A stretch of 64,000 nucleotides of DNA from Streptomyces achromogenes (GCF_030816715.1 NZ_JAUSYH010000001.1:2232001-2296000); one strand, 5' to 3'; counted from the first letter of the stretch, positions 7,148 to 15,636 are shown. Made by a program: numbers and translations. Notes: generated from the sequence alone by a model not told the origin.

Positions 7148-8869
7148 TCAGCCCGCGTACGGGTCGGCGACCCGGCCCGGACGGGCGAGGAACTCGAAGT
7201 CGCAGCCGGTGTCGGCCTGCGTGACCTGCTCGTTGTAGAGCGCTCCGTAACCGCGCTCGTCACGGGTGGGCGGTGGCGTCCAGTCCGCCCTGCGCCGCTC
7301 CAGCTCCGCGTCGTCCACATGGAGATGGAGGGTGCGCGCCTCGACGTCGAGGGTGATCGGGTCCCCGGTGCGGACCAGGGCCAGCGGGCCGCCGACGTAC
7401 GACTCGGGCGCGACGTGCAGCACGCACGCGCCGTAACTGGTGCCGCTCATCCTGGCGTCGGAGATCCGCACCATGTCCCGCACGCCCTGCTTCAGCAGGT
7501 GGTCGGGGATGGGCAGCATGCCGTACTCGGGCATTCCGGGGCCGCCCTTGGGCCCCGAGCCCCGCAGCACGAGCACGCTGTCGGCGGTGATGCCGAGGGA
7601 GGGGTCGTTGATCGTCCGCTGCATCGTCCGGTAGTCGTCGAAGACGACGGCCGGCCCCGTGTGCTTGAGCAGGTGCTCCTCGGCGGCGATGTGCTTGATG
7701 ACCGCGCCGTCCGGGCAGAGGTTGCCGCGCAGCACGGCGACTCCGCCCTCGGCCGCCACGGGGTCGTCCCGGAGCCGGATGACGTCGTCGTTGTGCACCC
7801 GCGCGCCGGCCAGCTGCTCGCGCAGGGTGTCGTGGGAGACCGTCGGCCGGTCCAGGTGCAGCAGGTCGGTGATGCGGGAGAGGAAGCCGGGCAGGCCGCC
7901 GGCGAAGTGGAAGTCCTCCATGAGGTACTTCCGGCCGCCGGGGCGTACGTCGGCGAGCACCGGCACCGTGCGGGCGATGCGGTCGAAGTCGTCGAGGGTG
8001 AGCCGGACGCCCGCCCGGCCGGCCATCGCGATGAGATGGATGACGGCGTTGGTGGAGCCGCCGAGGCCGAGGACGGTCGTCACCGCGTCCTCGAACGCCT
8101 CCGCGGTGAGGATGTCGCTCAACCGGCGGTCGCTGTGGACCAGTTCGACGATGCGCAGGCCGGTCATGGCCGCCATCCGGTCGTGCCCGGAGTCCACGGC
8201 GGGGATGCTCGACGCGCCCGGCACCGTGACGCCCAGCGCCTCGGCCGCGGCGGTCAGCGTGGACGCCGTGCCCATCGTCATGCAGTGGCCGGGCGAACGG
8301 GCCAGGCCGCTCTCCAGCTCGGTCATCTCGCAGTCGCCGATGAGGCCGGCCCGCTTGTCGTCCCAGTACTTCCACATGTCGGTGCCGGAGCCGAGGACCT
8401 CGTTGCGCCAGTGCCCCGGAAGCATGGGCCCGGCGGGCACGAAGGCGGTCGGCAGGTCGACCGAGGCCGCCCCCATGAGCAGAGCGGGCGTGGACTTGTC
8501 GCAGCCGCCCATCAGCACCGCTCCGTCCACCGGGTAGGACCGCAGCAGCTCCTCGGTCTCCATCGCCAGCAGGTTGCGGTAGAGCATCGGGGTCGGCTTC
8601 TGGAAGGTCTCGGAGAGGGTGGAGACCGGGAACTCGAGGGGGAAGCCGCCTGCCTGCCACACCCCGCGCTTCACGGCCTGCGCGCGGTCGCGCAGGTGCA
8701 CATGGCAGGGATTGATGTCGGACCAGGTGTTGAGGATCGCGATGACCGGCTTGCCGAGGTGCTCCTCGGGGAGATAGCCGAGCTGGCGGGTGCGGGCGCG
8801 GTGGCTGAAGGACCGCAGCCCTTCGGTCCCGTACCACTGGTGGCTGCGCAGTTCCTCGGGCGCCTTCAT
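7148..8869 (-). CDS. IlvD/Edd family sugar-acid dehydratase (L-arabinonate/galactonate type)
   Basis: 573 residues, the size of pentonate/hexonate dehydratases. Three cysteines for the Fe-S cluster are visible: C55 (NPCHVHL), C123 (GGCDKST) and C196 (GHCMTMG). Their spacing (68 and 73) equals what I recall for Rhizobium L-arabinonate dehydratase (59/127/200), which favours a [2Fe-2S] sugar-acid dehydratase over the IlvD of branched-chain amino-acid synthesis. The reaction would be dehydration of an aldonate to a 2-keto-3-deoxy acid. Its start overlaps the aldolase gene by four bases (ATGA), giving a GntR-aldolase-dehydratase operon. The product of this enzyme is the expected substrate of the neighbouring DHDPS-family protein. 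Exact sugar acid unknown. Confidence 0.85.
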   Translation of the reverse strand: MKAPEELRSHQWYGTEGLRSFSHRARTRQLGYLPEEHLGKPVIAILNTWSDINPCHVHLRDRAQAVKRGVWQAGGFPLEFPVSTLSETFQKPTPMLYRNLLAMETEELLRSYPVDGAVLMGGCDKSTPALLMGAASVDLPTAFVPAGPMLPGHWRNEVLGSGTDMWKYWDDKRAGLIGDCEMTELESGLARSPGHCMTMGTASTLTAAAEALGVTVPGASSIPAVDSGHDRMAAMTGLRIVELVHSDRRLSDILTAEAFEDAVTTVLGLGGSTNAVIHLIAMAGRAGVRLTLDDFDRIARTVPVLADVRPGGRKYLMEDFHFAGGLPGFLSRITDLLHLDRPTVSHDTLREQLAGARVHNDDVIRLRDDPVAAEGGVAVLRGNLCPDGAVIKHIAAEEHLLKHTGPAVVFDDYRTMQRTINDPSLGITADSVLVLRGSGPKGGPGMPEYGMLPIPDHLLKQGVRDMVRISDARMSGTSYGACVLHVAPESYVGGPLALVRTGDPITLDVEARTLHLHVDDAELERRRADWTPPPTRDERGYGALYNEQVTQADTGCDFEFLARPGRVADPYAG

Positions 8870-9777
8870 ATGGACCACCCGGCGGCGATGGCCGCCACCT
8901 CGGCGCGCTCGTCCTCGGGCAGCGGCCTGCTCGGCGGACGGACCTCGCGGCGGCACAGGCCCAGGGAGGCGAGGGCCTCCTTGACGACGGTCACGTTGTT
9001 GGCGGAGCCGTCGGCGGCCCGCAGTTCCTCGAAGCGTCTGATCTGCTCCCACACCTTCATCGCGGCCGGGTAGTCACCCGAGCGGAGCGCCTCGATCATG
9101 TTCAGCGAGACGGCCGGGGCGACGTTCACCAGCCCGGAGGTGAAGCCGGTGGCGCCCGCGGAGAAGTAGGAGGGCGCGTACGGCTCGGCGAGTCCGGCGA
9201 CCCAGACGAACCGTTCCAGGCCGGCGTCCCGTGCGAAGGCCGCGAACCGGGAGGCGTCCGGCACGGCGTACTTGACGCCGATGACGTTCGGGCAGGAGTC
9301 GGCGAGTTCGGCGAGGCGTTCACCGTGCAGCTGCGTGTTGCGGATGTACGGGACGACGCCCAGCTCCGGCACCGCCTCCGCGATCTCCCGGTGGTAGTCG
9401 ACCCAGCCGCTCTGCGAGACGTATGGGTGGACCGGCTGGTGGACCATCACCATCTGCGCGCCCAGTGCACGGGCGTACCGGGCGGTGGCCACGGCGGTCG
9501 GCACGTCGTGTCCGACGCCGGCCAGGATCACGGCCCGTCCGCCCGCCTCGTCGGCGGTCAGCTCGAGGACCAGCCGGCGCTCCTCGGGGGCGAGGGCGTA
9601 GAACTCGCCGGTGTTGCCGTTCGGGGTGAGGGTGGTGATGCCGCCGTCGAGCAGCCTGCGCACCAGGGCCCGGTGGGCGTCCTGGTCGACGGAGCCGTCC
9701 TCGGCGAACGGGGTCACCGGGATGGCCACCACGTCGGCCAGGGCCGCACGCTGGGTCTCGAACGCCACGCTGCTCAT
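8866..9777 (-). CDS. DHDPS/NAL-superfamily 2-keto-3-deoxy sugar-acid aldolase or dehydratase
   Basis: 303 residues, a class I (Schiff base) TIM barrel. Lys169 in GVKYAVPD is the expected Schiff-base residue, Tyr144 in PYIRNT the proton shuttle, and GNTGEFY at 54-60 replaces the GTTGE of true DapA. A genuine lysine-pathway dapA is present elsewhere in the window, so a sugar-acid role is more likely: cleaving or dehydrating 2-keto-3-deoxy-arabinonate, -galactonate or a similar product of the coupled dehydratase. It overlaps both the GntR gene upstream and the dehydratase gene downstream by four bases each. Confidence 0.82.
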   Translation of the reverse strand: MSSVAFETQRAALADVVAIPVTPFAEDGSVDQDAHRALVRRLLDGGITTLTPNGNTGEFYALAPEERRLVLELTADEAGGRAVILAGVGHDVPTAVATARYARALGAQMVMVHQPVHPYVSQSGWVDYHREIAEAVPELGVVPYIRNTQLHGERLAELADSCPNVIGVKYAVPDASRFAAFARDAGLERFVWVAGLAEPYAPSYFSAGATGFTSGLVNVAPAVSLNMIEALRSGDYPAAMKVWEQIRRFEELRAADGSANNVTVVKEALASLGLCRREVRPPSRPLPEDERAEVAAIAAGWSI

Positions 9778-10448
9778 TCCCGGCCTTCCTGTTCGGGTGA
9801 CTGGTCCGTCTCGGCGGTCTCGGGGAACGCCCGGTGCACGAAGGACGCGATGTGGGCGTGCAGGGCGCGGCCCGCGCCGTCCGCGTCACCGGCCAGGGCG
9901 AGCCGGAGGATCTCGCGGTGCTCCCCGGCCTCCCGCTCCCAGGAGGGCGAGGCGGCCCAGGCGACGGCGGAGACCAGGGCGGCCTGGTCGCGGACCTCGT
10001 CGAGCATCCGGCCGAGCAGCGGGTTCCCGCACGGCAGGTACAGGGCGCGGTGGAACTCCCGGTTGGCGAGGGAGCGTTCGGCGGTGTCGGTCGCCTCGTC
10101 CGCCCTGGTCAGCGCGGAGCGCGCGGCGTCCAGGGAGGCGCCCCGGCGCACGGCCCGCTTGAGCGCCTCGGGTTCGAGGAGCAGGCGGACGTCGTACACC
10201 TCGCGCGCCATGTCCGCGTCCACCATGCGCACCGTGACGCCCTTGTACTGGCTCATGACCACCAGTCCGGTGCCGGCCAGGGTCTTCAGTGCCTCGCGCA
10301 CCGGGGTCTTGGAGACCCCGAACTGCGCGGCGAGCTCGGTTTCGACCAGGGCCTGACCGGGCGTCAGGCGCCCGGTGAGGATGCGGCGTTTGATCTCCTC
10401 CAGCACGTACTGCGTGCGGGACGGGATCGGCGTGGGCACAGAGGTCAT
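9774..10448 (-). CDS. GntR/FadR-subfamily (FCD) regulator of the sugar-acid operon
   Basis: 224 residues. The winged helix occupies about 10-75 (ETELAAQFGVSKTPVREAL is the helix-turn-helix) and the all-helical FCD ligand domain about 85-210, with conserved pattern D-R-L-L-E and the metal-ligand histidines (REFHRALY, GEHREIL). FCD members commonly sense sugar acids. It is the first gene of its operon and overlaps the aldolase by four bases. A good promoter and a short dyad lie just upstream, so self-regulation by a sugar-acid inducer is a reasonable inference. Confidence 0.9.
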   Translation of the reverse strand: MTSVPTPIPSRTQYVLEEIKRRILTGRLTPGQALVETELAAQFGVSKTPVREALKTLAGTGLVVMSQYKGVTVRMVDADMAREVYDVRLLLEPEALKRAVRRGASLDAARSALTRADEATDTAERSLANREFHRALYLPCGNPLLGRMLDEVRDQAALVSAVAWAASPSWEREAGEHREILRLALAGDADGAGRALHAHIASFVHRAFPETAETDQSPEQEGRE

Positions 10449-10501
10449 GCGCGCCTCTCGGTGTCGCGTATCTGATCTCGCGTATCGCGTCTCATATATG
10501 A

Positions 10502-10514
10502 CGTACGAAGTACG
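10502..10514. promoter_or_regulatory. GntR operator candidate CGTAC-GAA-GTACG
   Basis: Perfect 5-base arms with a 3-base spacer, extended to seven bases with one mismatch; the size fits FadR-type sites. It lies just after the predicted transcription start of the GntR gene, where a repressor would block initiation. A second dyad CTTCT-N5-AGAAG sits at 10554-10568, upstream of the -35. Confidence 0.5.
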
Positions 10515-10522
10515 ACGCGTTG

Positions 10523-10551
10523 AAGGTAGAAGCGCCCCTGTGTTTCGTCAA
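10523..10551 (-). promoter_or_regulatory. Promoter of the GntR-aldolase-dehydratase operon
   Basis: Reading leftward: -35 TTGACG at 10546-10551, a 17-base spacer, and -10 TACCTT at 10523-10528, close to the major sigma (HrdB) consensus. The transcription start would fall near 10516, at the edge of the operator dyad. Confidence 0.55.
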
Positions 10552-10660
10552 TGCTTCTGACAAAGAAGTGTCGGAAGGGAACGGAACCGAAAGGGAACGG
10601 AACCGAGAGAGATCGGCCAGAGGGGGCCGGATCGGAGGGGCCGGGTCAGAGGGGGCCGGG

Positions 10661-11422
10661 TCAGAGGGGGATGGTCTCGCCCTCGCGCGCGGTACGGGCC
10701 GGCCCGCCGAAGGCGACGGCCGCCCGTTCGGTGGCCGCCTTGCGGGTCAGCGTGGGACCCACATGGGTGATGTACAGCTCGCGCACTCCCGCCCTGCGGG
10801 CCGCGTCCCCGGCGTCCTCCGGCGTGAGATGGACCTGCTCGTCCTGTTCGCCTTCGCGATGGCTGTCGATGTCCGCCTCGCACAGGAACAGATCGGCGCC
10901 GGAGGCGAGTTCGGTGAGCGCCCCGCACGGGCCGGTGTCCCCGGAGTACGCGAGGACGCTCCCCTGGCACTCGACGCGCAGTCCGTACGCCTCGGTGTCG
11001 TGGGCCATCGCGCGCGAGGTGAGGCGCAGGTTCCAGTGGCGCACGGTGTGCCCGTCGAACAGGGCCCGGAAGTCGAGGACGTCGCTGAGGAAGCGGACGT
11101 CCGACCGGCCGAGGAAGCCCGCGACGCGCCGGGCGCAGTCGAGCGGCGCGTACACCGGGATCGGGGCCGGCGGGGTCATCCCGCCGTAGGCGAACGCGTA
11201 GGCGGCGGCGAGGAGATCGGCGCTGTGGTCGGCGTGCAGATGGGATATCCAGATCGCCGTGAGCCGCTCGGGATCCGTGTGCCGCTGCAACTCGGCGAAC
11301 GTGCCGGGCCCGGCGTCCACCCACACCTCCGCCCCCGCTCCGCGCAGCAGATACCCGGAGCAGGGGCGGCCCGGGGCCGGGTTCGGAGAGGCGGTGCCGA
11401 GGACGGTGAGGCTGAGGGGCAT
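10661..11422 (-). CDS. MBL-fold metallohydrolase (RNase Z-like)
   Basis: 253 residues. The metal-binding motif is HLHADH at 61-66 (His61, His63, Asp65, His66), followed by further ligands SGDTG near 160 and a C-terminal THVGPT. The layout resembles the RNase Z/arylsulfatase branch found in many Streptomyces as an uncharacterised hydrolase. True tRNA-processing RNase Z is a possibility, but the short exosite region argues against it. It is a single gene. An inverted repeat GCGAGCG-N9-CGCTCGC lies 6-28 bases before the start. Confidence 0.8.
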   Translation of the reverse strand: MPLSLTVLGTASPNPAPGRPCSGYLLRGAGAEVWVDAGPGTFAELQRHTDPERLTAIWISHLHADHSADLLAAAYAFAYGGMTPPAPIPVYAPLDCARRVAGFLGRSDVRFLSDVLDFRALFDGHTVRHWNLRLTSRAMAHDTEAYGLRVECQGSVLAYSGDTGPCGALTELASGADLFLCEADIDSHREGEQDEQVHLTPEDAGDAARRAGVRELYITHVGPTLTRKAATERAAVAFGGPARTAREGETIPL

Positions 11423-11496
11423 GGTCGCGAGCGTACGTTTCGCGCTCGCCGGGCACCCCCCGACTACGTCCGTCTACGGCAACCTGATGCCCGCGT

Positions 11497-12102
11497 CTAC
11501 GGCCGGCCCGGCCCTCCCGGATCGCGTCCGCTGAGTCCCAGCGCCCGGTCGAGCAGGGGCGCGTCGTCGGGGACGGGGACGACGGGCCCGAAGACTCCGT
11601 TCCCGGTGACGGGGTCGACCGCGCCGGCGAGGAAGGCGTGCGCCGCCGCCAGCGCCGCGGGGTCGGGCGCGTACGCCTGGCCGGTGGCCCGGGCCAGGTC
11701 CCAGCCGTGGATCACCAGCTCGTCGGCGGCGACGGCGGCCGCGACCGCGCCGGGCAGGTCCACGCCGCCGGCGCGGGTCGTGCCGGTCCAGGCGGCGGGG
11801 TCGCGCCAGGCCTCGGCGAGGGCGTCGAGCGCCTTGGCCAGCTCCTCGCGCCAGCCGGGGCCGACGTCGGGCGCGGCGGCGTCCGGCGGGGTGTCGGTGG
11901 TGGGGCCGAGATCCTTGCGGGCGGCGTCGCGGAAGGCCACGGCGAGGCCGGTCAGGTGCCCCAGCAGGTTCCGGACGGCGCAGCCGGGGCAGGGCGTCCC
12001 GTCGTCGAGCCGGTCGTCGCGGACGGCCTCCGCGAGGCGCGCCACGACGGCGGCCTGGGGGCCGAGGTCGAAGGTGAGGGTCGTGTCGTCGGTGTCGGTC
12101 AT
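11497..12102 (-). CDS. TIGR03086 family metal-binding protein (mycothiol maleylpyruvate isomerase/DinB-like)
   Basis: 201 residues, four-helix-bundle type. The N-terminal region carries the family signatures TPCPGCAVRNLLGHL (about 38-52), and the metal ligands are probably His in the GHL and the EL.IHGWDLARATGQ segment near 130-145. Members are predicted mycothiol-dependent transferases or isomerases; no substrate is evident. I chose the ATG giving MTDTDDTT; an in-frame ATG 33 bases earlier (MSSRDAAG) is possible and neither has a strong ribosome site. The upstream side is the 16-base repeat array shared with the divergent MFS gene. Confidence 0.78.
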   Translation of the reverse strand: MTDTDDTTLTFDLGPQAAVVARLAEAVRDDRLDDGTPCPGCAVRNLLGHLTGLAVAFRDAARKDLGPTTDTPPDAAAPDVGPGWREELAKALDALAEAWRDPAAWTGTTRAGGVDLPGAVAAAVAADELVIHGWDLARATGQAYAPDPAALAAAHAFLAGAVDPVTGNGVFGPVVPVPDDAPLLDRALGLSGRDPGGPGRP

Positions 12103-12148
12103 ACGGGGTGGACCGGCGGCATCGCGAGAACTCATCGGCGCGGCGCGC

Positions 12149-12221
12149 GCGCCTTCCTGGCGCAGCGCCTTCCTGGCGCAGCGCCTTCCTGGCGCAGCGC
12201 CTTCCTGGCGCAGCGCCTTGG
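12149..12221. repeat. Tandem 16-base hairpin repeat (4.5 copies)
   Basis: Unit GCGCCTTCCTGGCGCA, four perfect copies at 12149, 12165, 12181 and 12197, then a partial copy. Each unit is itself an inverted repeat (GCGCC-TTCCT-GGCGC), so the array is a row of small hairpins. It fills the divergent promoter space of two genes. Confidence 0.9.
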
Positions 12222-12311
12222 CGCGCGCCGGATTCCGCGGTTGTCCGCGGCCGCCGGATAGGGCATCTGCCCGATGCCCGGCCGGAGGCCTTAGGCCCAC
12301 GATGACCAGGC

Positions 12312-13556
12312 ATGACGAAGAACTGGTCCGTGGTGCGCGTCCTGCGGGACCGCGGCGCGGCGATCTTTCTGACGGCGTCGGTGATCTCCGGCTTCGGGAC
12401 CTCCGCGCTGTGGCTGGCGGCCGGTGTGTGGGTCAAGGACCTCACCGGGTCGAACGGGGCGGCGGCGCTGACGGTGCTGGCGCTGTGGGCGCCGACCCTG
12501 GCCGGCCCGCTGCTGGGCGCCCTCGCCGACCGGGTCCGCCGGCGGCCGCTGCTCCTCGCCGTCAACCTGGGCCCCGCGGCCGTGCTGCCGGTGCTCCTCG
12601 TCGTCGGCTCCCCCGGCCGGCTGTGGCTGCTGTACAGCGTGCTGTTCGTCTACGGGGCCGCCGCCGTCGTGGCCGACGCGGCCGAGTCCGCACTCGTCGC
12701 CGCCGTCGTCCCCGTGGGGCTGCTCGGCGACTTCAACGGGCTGCGCACCACGACGACGGAGGGCATGAAGCTGGTGGCCCCGCTGGCGGGTGCGGGGGTC
12801 TACGCGGCGTACGGCGGTCCGGCCGTGGCCCTGCTCGACGCGGCCGGTTTCGTGTGCGCGGCCGGGCTCTACGCGTGCGTGCGGGTCCACGAGGGACGCC
12901 CGCGGACGGGCGGCCGCGGCCTGCGGGGCGGGACGGCCGAGGGCGTCCGCTTCCTGTGGGGGCACCCGTCACTGCGCCCCCTGGTGGCCGCCGGCGGGAC
13001 GACGATGCTGTGCGCGGGCCTCAACGGCGCGCTGCTCTACGCCGTGGTCGAGGGCCTCGGCCACTCGCCCGCGTACGCCGGCGCGCTCTACGCCGTGCAG
13101 GGGGCCGGCTCGGCGGCGGTGGGCCTGCTGTCGGGGGCCGCGATGCGACGGTTCGGGGAGCGCCGGTTCGCCGCGTGCGGGATCGCCCTGACGGCCGTCG
13201 CGGTCGCGGTGCGGGCGGTGCCCTCGGACGCGGTGGCCCTGGTGTGCGCCGCGGCGATCGGGGCGGGGCTGCCGTGTGTGCTGATCGCCGCGCTGACGGC
13301 CGTCCAGCGGGAGACCCCCGACGCGCTGCTGGGCCGGGTCGCCGCCACGGCCGGCACCCTGATGTACGCGCCGAACGCGGTCGGCCTCGCGCTGGGGGCC
13401 GCCCTGGTGGAACTGCTGCCGTATCAGCCGCTGCTGGTCGCCCTCGGGCTGGTGCGGCTGGTGACCGTCGTGCCGCTGCTGCGCGGCGGCGCTCAGCGGG
13501 CGGCCAGCGCCTCGCGTACGGACGCCAGGTCCCCGTCCGACGCCAGTCCCGCGTGA
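12312..13556 (+). CDS. MFS transporter
   Basis: 414 residues with about twelve hydrophobic segments. The loop between segments 2 and 3 has the MFS motif A variant GALADRVRRRPLL (about 69-81). It resembles the enterobactin-exporter/macrolide-efflux branch (MFS_3), so efflux of a small molecule is likely but unproven. It starts about 100 bases from the hairpin-repeat array and ends inside the 3' end of the convergent gene, giving a 64-base tail-to-tail overlap. Confidence 0.85.
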   Translation: MTKNWSVVRVLRDRGAAIFLTASVISGFGTSALWLAAGVWVKDLTGSNGAAALTVLALWAPTLAGPLLGALADRVRRRPLLLAVNLGPAAVLPVLLVVGSPGRLWLLYSVLFVYGAAAVVADAAESALVAAVVPVGLLGDFNGLRTTTTEGMKLVAPLAGAGVYAAYGGPAVALLDAAGFVCAAGLYACVRVHEGRPRTGGRGLRGGTAEGVRFLWGHPSLRPLVAAGGTTMLCAGLNGALLYAVVEGLGHSPAYAGALYAVQGAGSAAVGLLSGAAMRRFGERRFAACGIALTAVAVAVRAVPSDAVALVCAAAIGAGLPCVLIAALTAVQRETPDALLGRVAATAGTLMYAPNAVGLALGAALVELLPYQPLLVALGLVRLVTVVPLLRGGAQRAASASRTDARSPSDASPA

Positions 13557-14659
13557 TACAGCCGGAGCTCCGTCGCCCCGTGCTCCTTCGCCCGCGCCGC
13601 GTCGGCCGCGAGCGTCCCCGGGCTGCCGCCCATGCCGGAGACGACGCCGAGGTTGGCGGCGAGGACCGTGCCCTCGCGGCGGTGCTCGGCGAACGGCGTC
13701 AACAGCCCGGGCCCGCCCGCGCAGGGCACCACCACGCCGTCCGCCACGGACAGGATGTGCGCCGGGTCGACGCCCGGGTTGGCGCCGACGTGGTGGGTCA
13801 CGGGGTCTGCGTGCAGCAGGACCTGGAAACCGTCGGACGCGGCGGCCCGCACCGCGCGCACCGCCGTCTCCTGGAGGGTGCGGGCCCTGTCCTCGCGCCA
13901 CGCGCGCGTGGCCGCCGCCGTCTCCTCGCCGAGCAGCTTCTCGACGCCCGCCCAGCCCCGCGCGTCGTCCGCCTCCCCGCGCCACAGCGGCTCCAGCGCG
14001 TCCCGGACGGCGGCGGCGAGCACGTCGGCGTCCAGGCCCTGCTCGCCGTAGCCGGCCCGGCAGGCGGGACAGAAGCAGAGCGCCATCAGGTACTGCCCGG
14101 CGTCCCCGAGGCCGACGCCGCCGGTCTTGTCGTGGGCGTGCAGATGCTGGAGGCCGTACCAGCCGAGGGACTCCAGTTCGACGCCGTTCGCGCCCGGGCG
14201 CACGGCCGCCTCGGCGGCGAGGTCGACGAGGTACGCGCGCGTGCCGGGCTGGGCGATGCAGGGGGCCCAGGGGTAGCGGTCGCCGTACGCGTTGACGACC
14301 GAGGTGTGCGGATGCTCGGCGCCCAGCCGGGAGTTGTGCGCCAGCACCACCCAGGCGTGGACGTCGAGGCCGGCGCCCGCGAGGGCCCGGGCGGCCTCTC
14401 CGAAGGCGTCGCCGGGCGCCCAGCCGCCGGCCGGGTACGGGCGCAGGGCGCGGCCCGCCCAGCGGTCGCCGACCGGGTACAGCACGGCCGCGTGCTCGGC
14501 GGTGACGACCCGGTGCCGCGGGTGGCGCGGGGTGAGGGCGCGGGTGGAGTGGTAGGCGGCGGCGAGGGTCACCTGCTCCACACCGAGCCCGGCGATCCGG
14601 TCCGGCGCCCCGGGGTCGCCGATGACGTCCCAGGGATAGACGAATGTCGACGCCTTCAC
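13493..14659 (-). CDS. Uncharacterised TIM-barrel-like protein linked to sugar-acid catabolism
   Basis: 388 residues from a GTG that overlaps the 5-dehydro-4-deoxyglucarate dehydratase stop by four bases (GTGA); the start is therefore well fixed. I do not recognise a characterised family. Visible features are a first strand ASTFVYPWDVIGD, a strand-end GVELESLGWYGLQHLHAHD near 168-186, a CFCPAC cysteine cluster near 206, and DGFQVLLHADPVTHHVG. The alternation of strands and acidic or histidine residues looks like a putative glycoside hydrolase barrel. Coupling to the dehydratase suggests a role with uronic-acid sugars. Its last 64 bases are antisense to the MFS gene. Confidence 0.72.
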   Translation of the reverse strand: MKASTFVYPWDVIGDPGAPDRIAGLGVEQVTLAAAYHSTRALTPRHPRHRVVTAEHAAVLYPVGDRWAGRALRPYPAGGWAPGDAFGEAARALAGAGLDVHAWVVLAHNSRLGAEHPHTSVVNAYGDRYPWAPCIAQPGTRAYLVDLAAEAAVRPGANGVELESLGWYGLQHLHAHDKTGGVGLGDAGQYLMALCFCPACRAGYGEQGLDADVLAAAVRDALEPLWRGEADDARGWAGVEKLLGEETAAATRAWREDRARTLQETAVRAVRAAASDGFQVLLHADPVTHHVGANPGVDPAHILSVADGVVVPCAGGPGLLTPFAEHRREGTVLAANLGVVSGMGGSPGTLAADAARAKEHGATELRLYHAGLASDGDLASVREALAAR

Positions 14660-15600
14660 GCGGTTTCCTCCTCCAGCAGCGCGTAGCCGCGCTCGATCAC
14701 CCGGGCGAGCTGTTTGACATGGTCCTCGCCCGGCTCGTGCAACGGCGGACGGACCTCCCCGACCTCGAGGCCGCGCAGCCGCACTCCCGCCTTGACCAGG
14801 GAGACGGCGTACCCGCGGCCCTGCGCGCGCAGTTCGACGAAGGGCCGGTAGAACCCGTCGAGCAGGCGGTGGACCGTGCGGTCGTCGCCGTCGGCGAGCG
14901 CCCCGTGGAAGGCCAGGGCGATCTCGGGCGCGAAGCAGAACACGGCCGAGGAGTAGAGGTCGACGCCCAGGGAGCGATAGGCGAGCTGGGTCTGTTCGGC
15001 GGTCGGCAGGCCGTTGAAGTAGAGGAAGTCGCCGGGGGTCTCGGTGCGCACGGCGCTGATGATCCGCTGCATGAGGTCGAGGTCGCCGAGGCCGTCCTTG
15101 AGGCCGACGATCCCCTCGGTGCGGGCGAGTTCGACGACGGTCGGCGGGGTGAAGACGGCGTTGTCGCGCTGGTAGACGATCACCGGGAGGTCGGTCGCCG
15201 CCGCCACCTCGCGGTAGTGGCGCAGCAGGCCCTCCTGGGCCGCGACGACGAGGTAGGGCGGCAGCGCCAGCAGGCCGTCCGCGCCGGCCGCCCGCGCCCG
15301 GAGGGCGTAGCGCACGGCGAGCGCGGTCCCGTAGCCGGCGCCCGCGACGACCGGCACCCGGCCGGCTGTCTCGTCGACGGCCGCCCGCACCGCGGCCTCG
15401 AACTCCTCCGGCGTCAGCGCGTGGAACTCCCCGGTGCCGCAGCACGCGAAGACGGCGGCGGCGCCGGCCTCGACGCCCCGGCGGACGTGCGCGCGGTAGA
15501 CGTCGAGGTCGAGCGAGCCGTCGGGTCCGTACGCGGTGACGGGGAAGAACAGCGGTCCGCCGGCGACGCGGAGGCGGGCGGCGAGCGGGGCTGGCGTCAC
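14656..15600 (-). CDS. 5-dehydro-4-deoxyglucarate dehydratase (KDGDH)
   Basis: 314 residues. It converts 5-keto-4-deoxy-glucarate to 2-oxoglutarate semialdehyde with loss of water and CO2, in the oxidative galacturonate/glucarate pathway. Family signatures are clear: GTGE at 55-58, VYQRDNA with Tyr143, the Schiff base Lys168 in GLKDGLGD, and FNGLPTAE near 196. I chose the GTG preceded by AGGGAG at good spacing; the ATG 45 bases upstream has no ribosome site. The dyad AATGT-CC-ACATT lies 37-48 bases before the start. Uronate dehydrogenase is divergent next door, two steps earlier in the same pathway. Confidence 0.9.
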   Translation of the reverse strand: MTPAPLAARLRVAGGPLFFPVTAYGPDGSLDLDVYRAHVRRGVEAGAAAVFACCGTGEFHALTPEEFEAAVRAAVDETAGRVPVVAGAGYGTALAVRYALRARAAGADGLLALPPYLVVAAQEGLLRHYREVAAATDLPVIVYQRDNAVFTPPTVVELARTEGIVGLKDGLGDLDLMQRIISAVRTETPGDFLYFNGLPTAEQTQLAYRSLGVDLYSSAVFCFAPEIALAFHGALADGDDRTVHRLLDGFYRPFVELRAQGRGYAVSLVKAGVRLRGLEVGEVRPPLHEPGEDHVKQLARVIERGYALLEEETA

Positions 15601-15636
15601 GACACTCCCTGGGACGGCGCGTGCGTTCTTCTGACT

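Noticed and set aside
7148..8869. Branched-chain amino-acid dihydroxy-acid dehydratase (IlvD)
   Set aside because: Cysteine spacing and the coupling to a sugar-acid aldolase and GntR gene favour an aldonate dehydratase.
7076..9073. Long rightward open frame across the dehydratase gene
   Set aside because: Antisense shadow of the IlvD/Edd gene; no ribosome site or domain.
8866..9777. Second lysine-pathway dapA
   Set aside because: Lacks the GTTGE and the carboxylate-pocket Arg of true DapA, which is present at 30530-31486.
12149..12221. CRISPR array
   Set aside because: Units are directly tandem with no unique spacers, and no cas gene is present.
10520..14686. Very long rightward open frame (over 1,300 codons)
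   Set aside because: A GC-bias shadow antisense to or out of frame with several well-supported genes; Arg/Gly/Ala-rich without domains.
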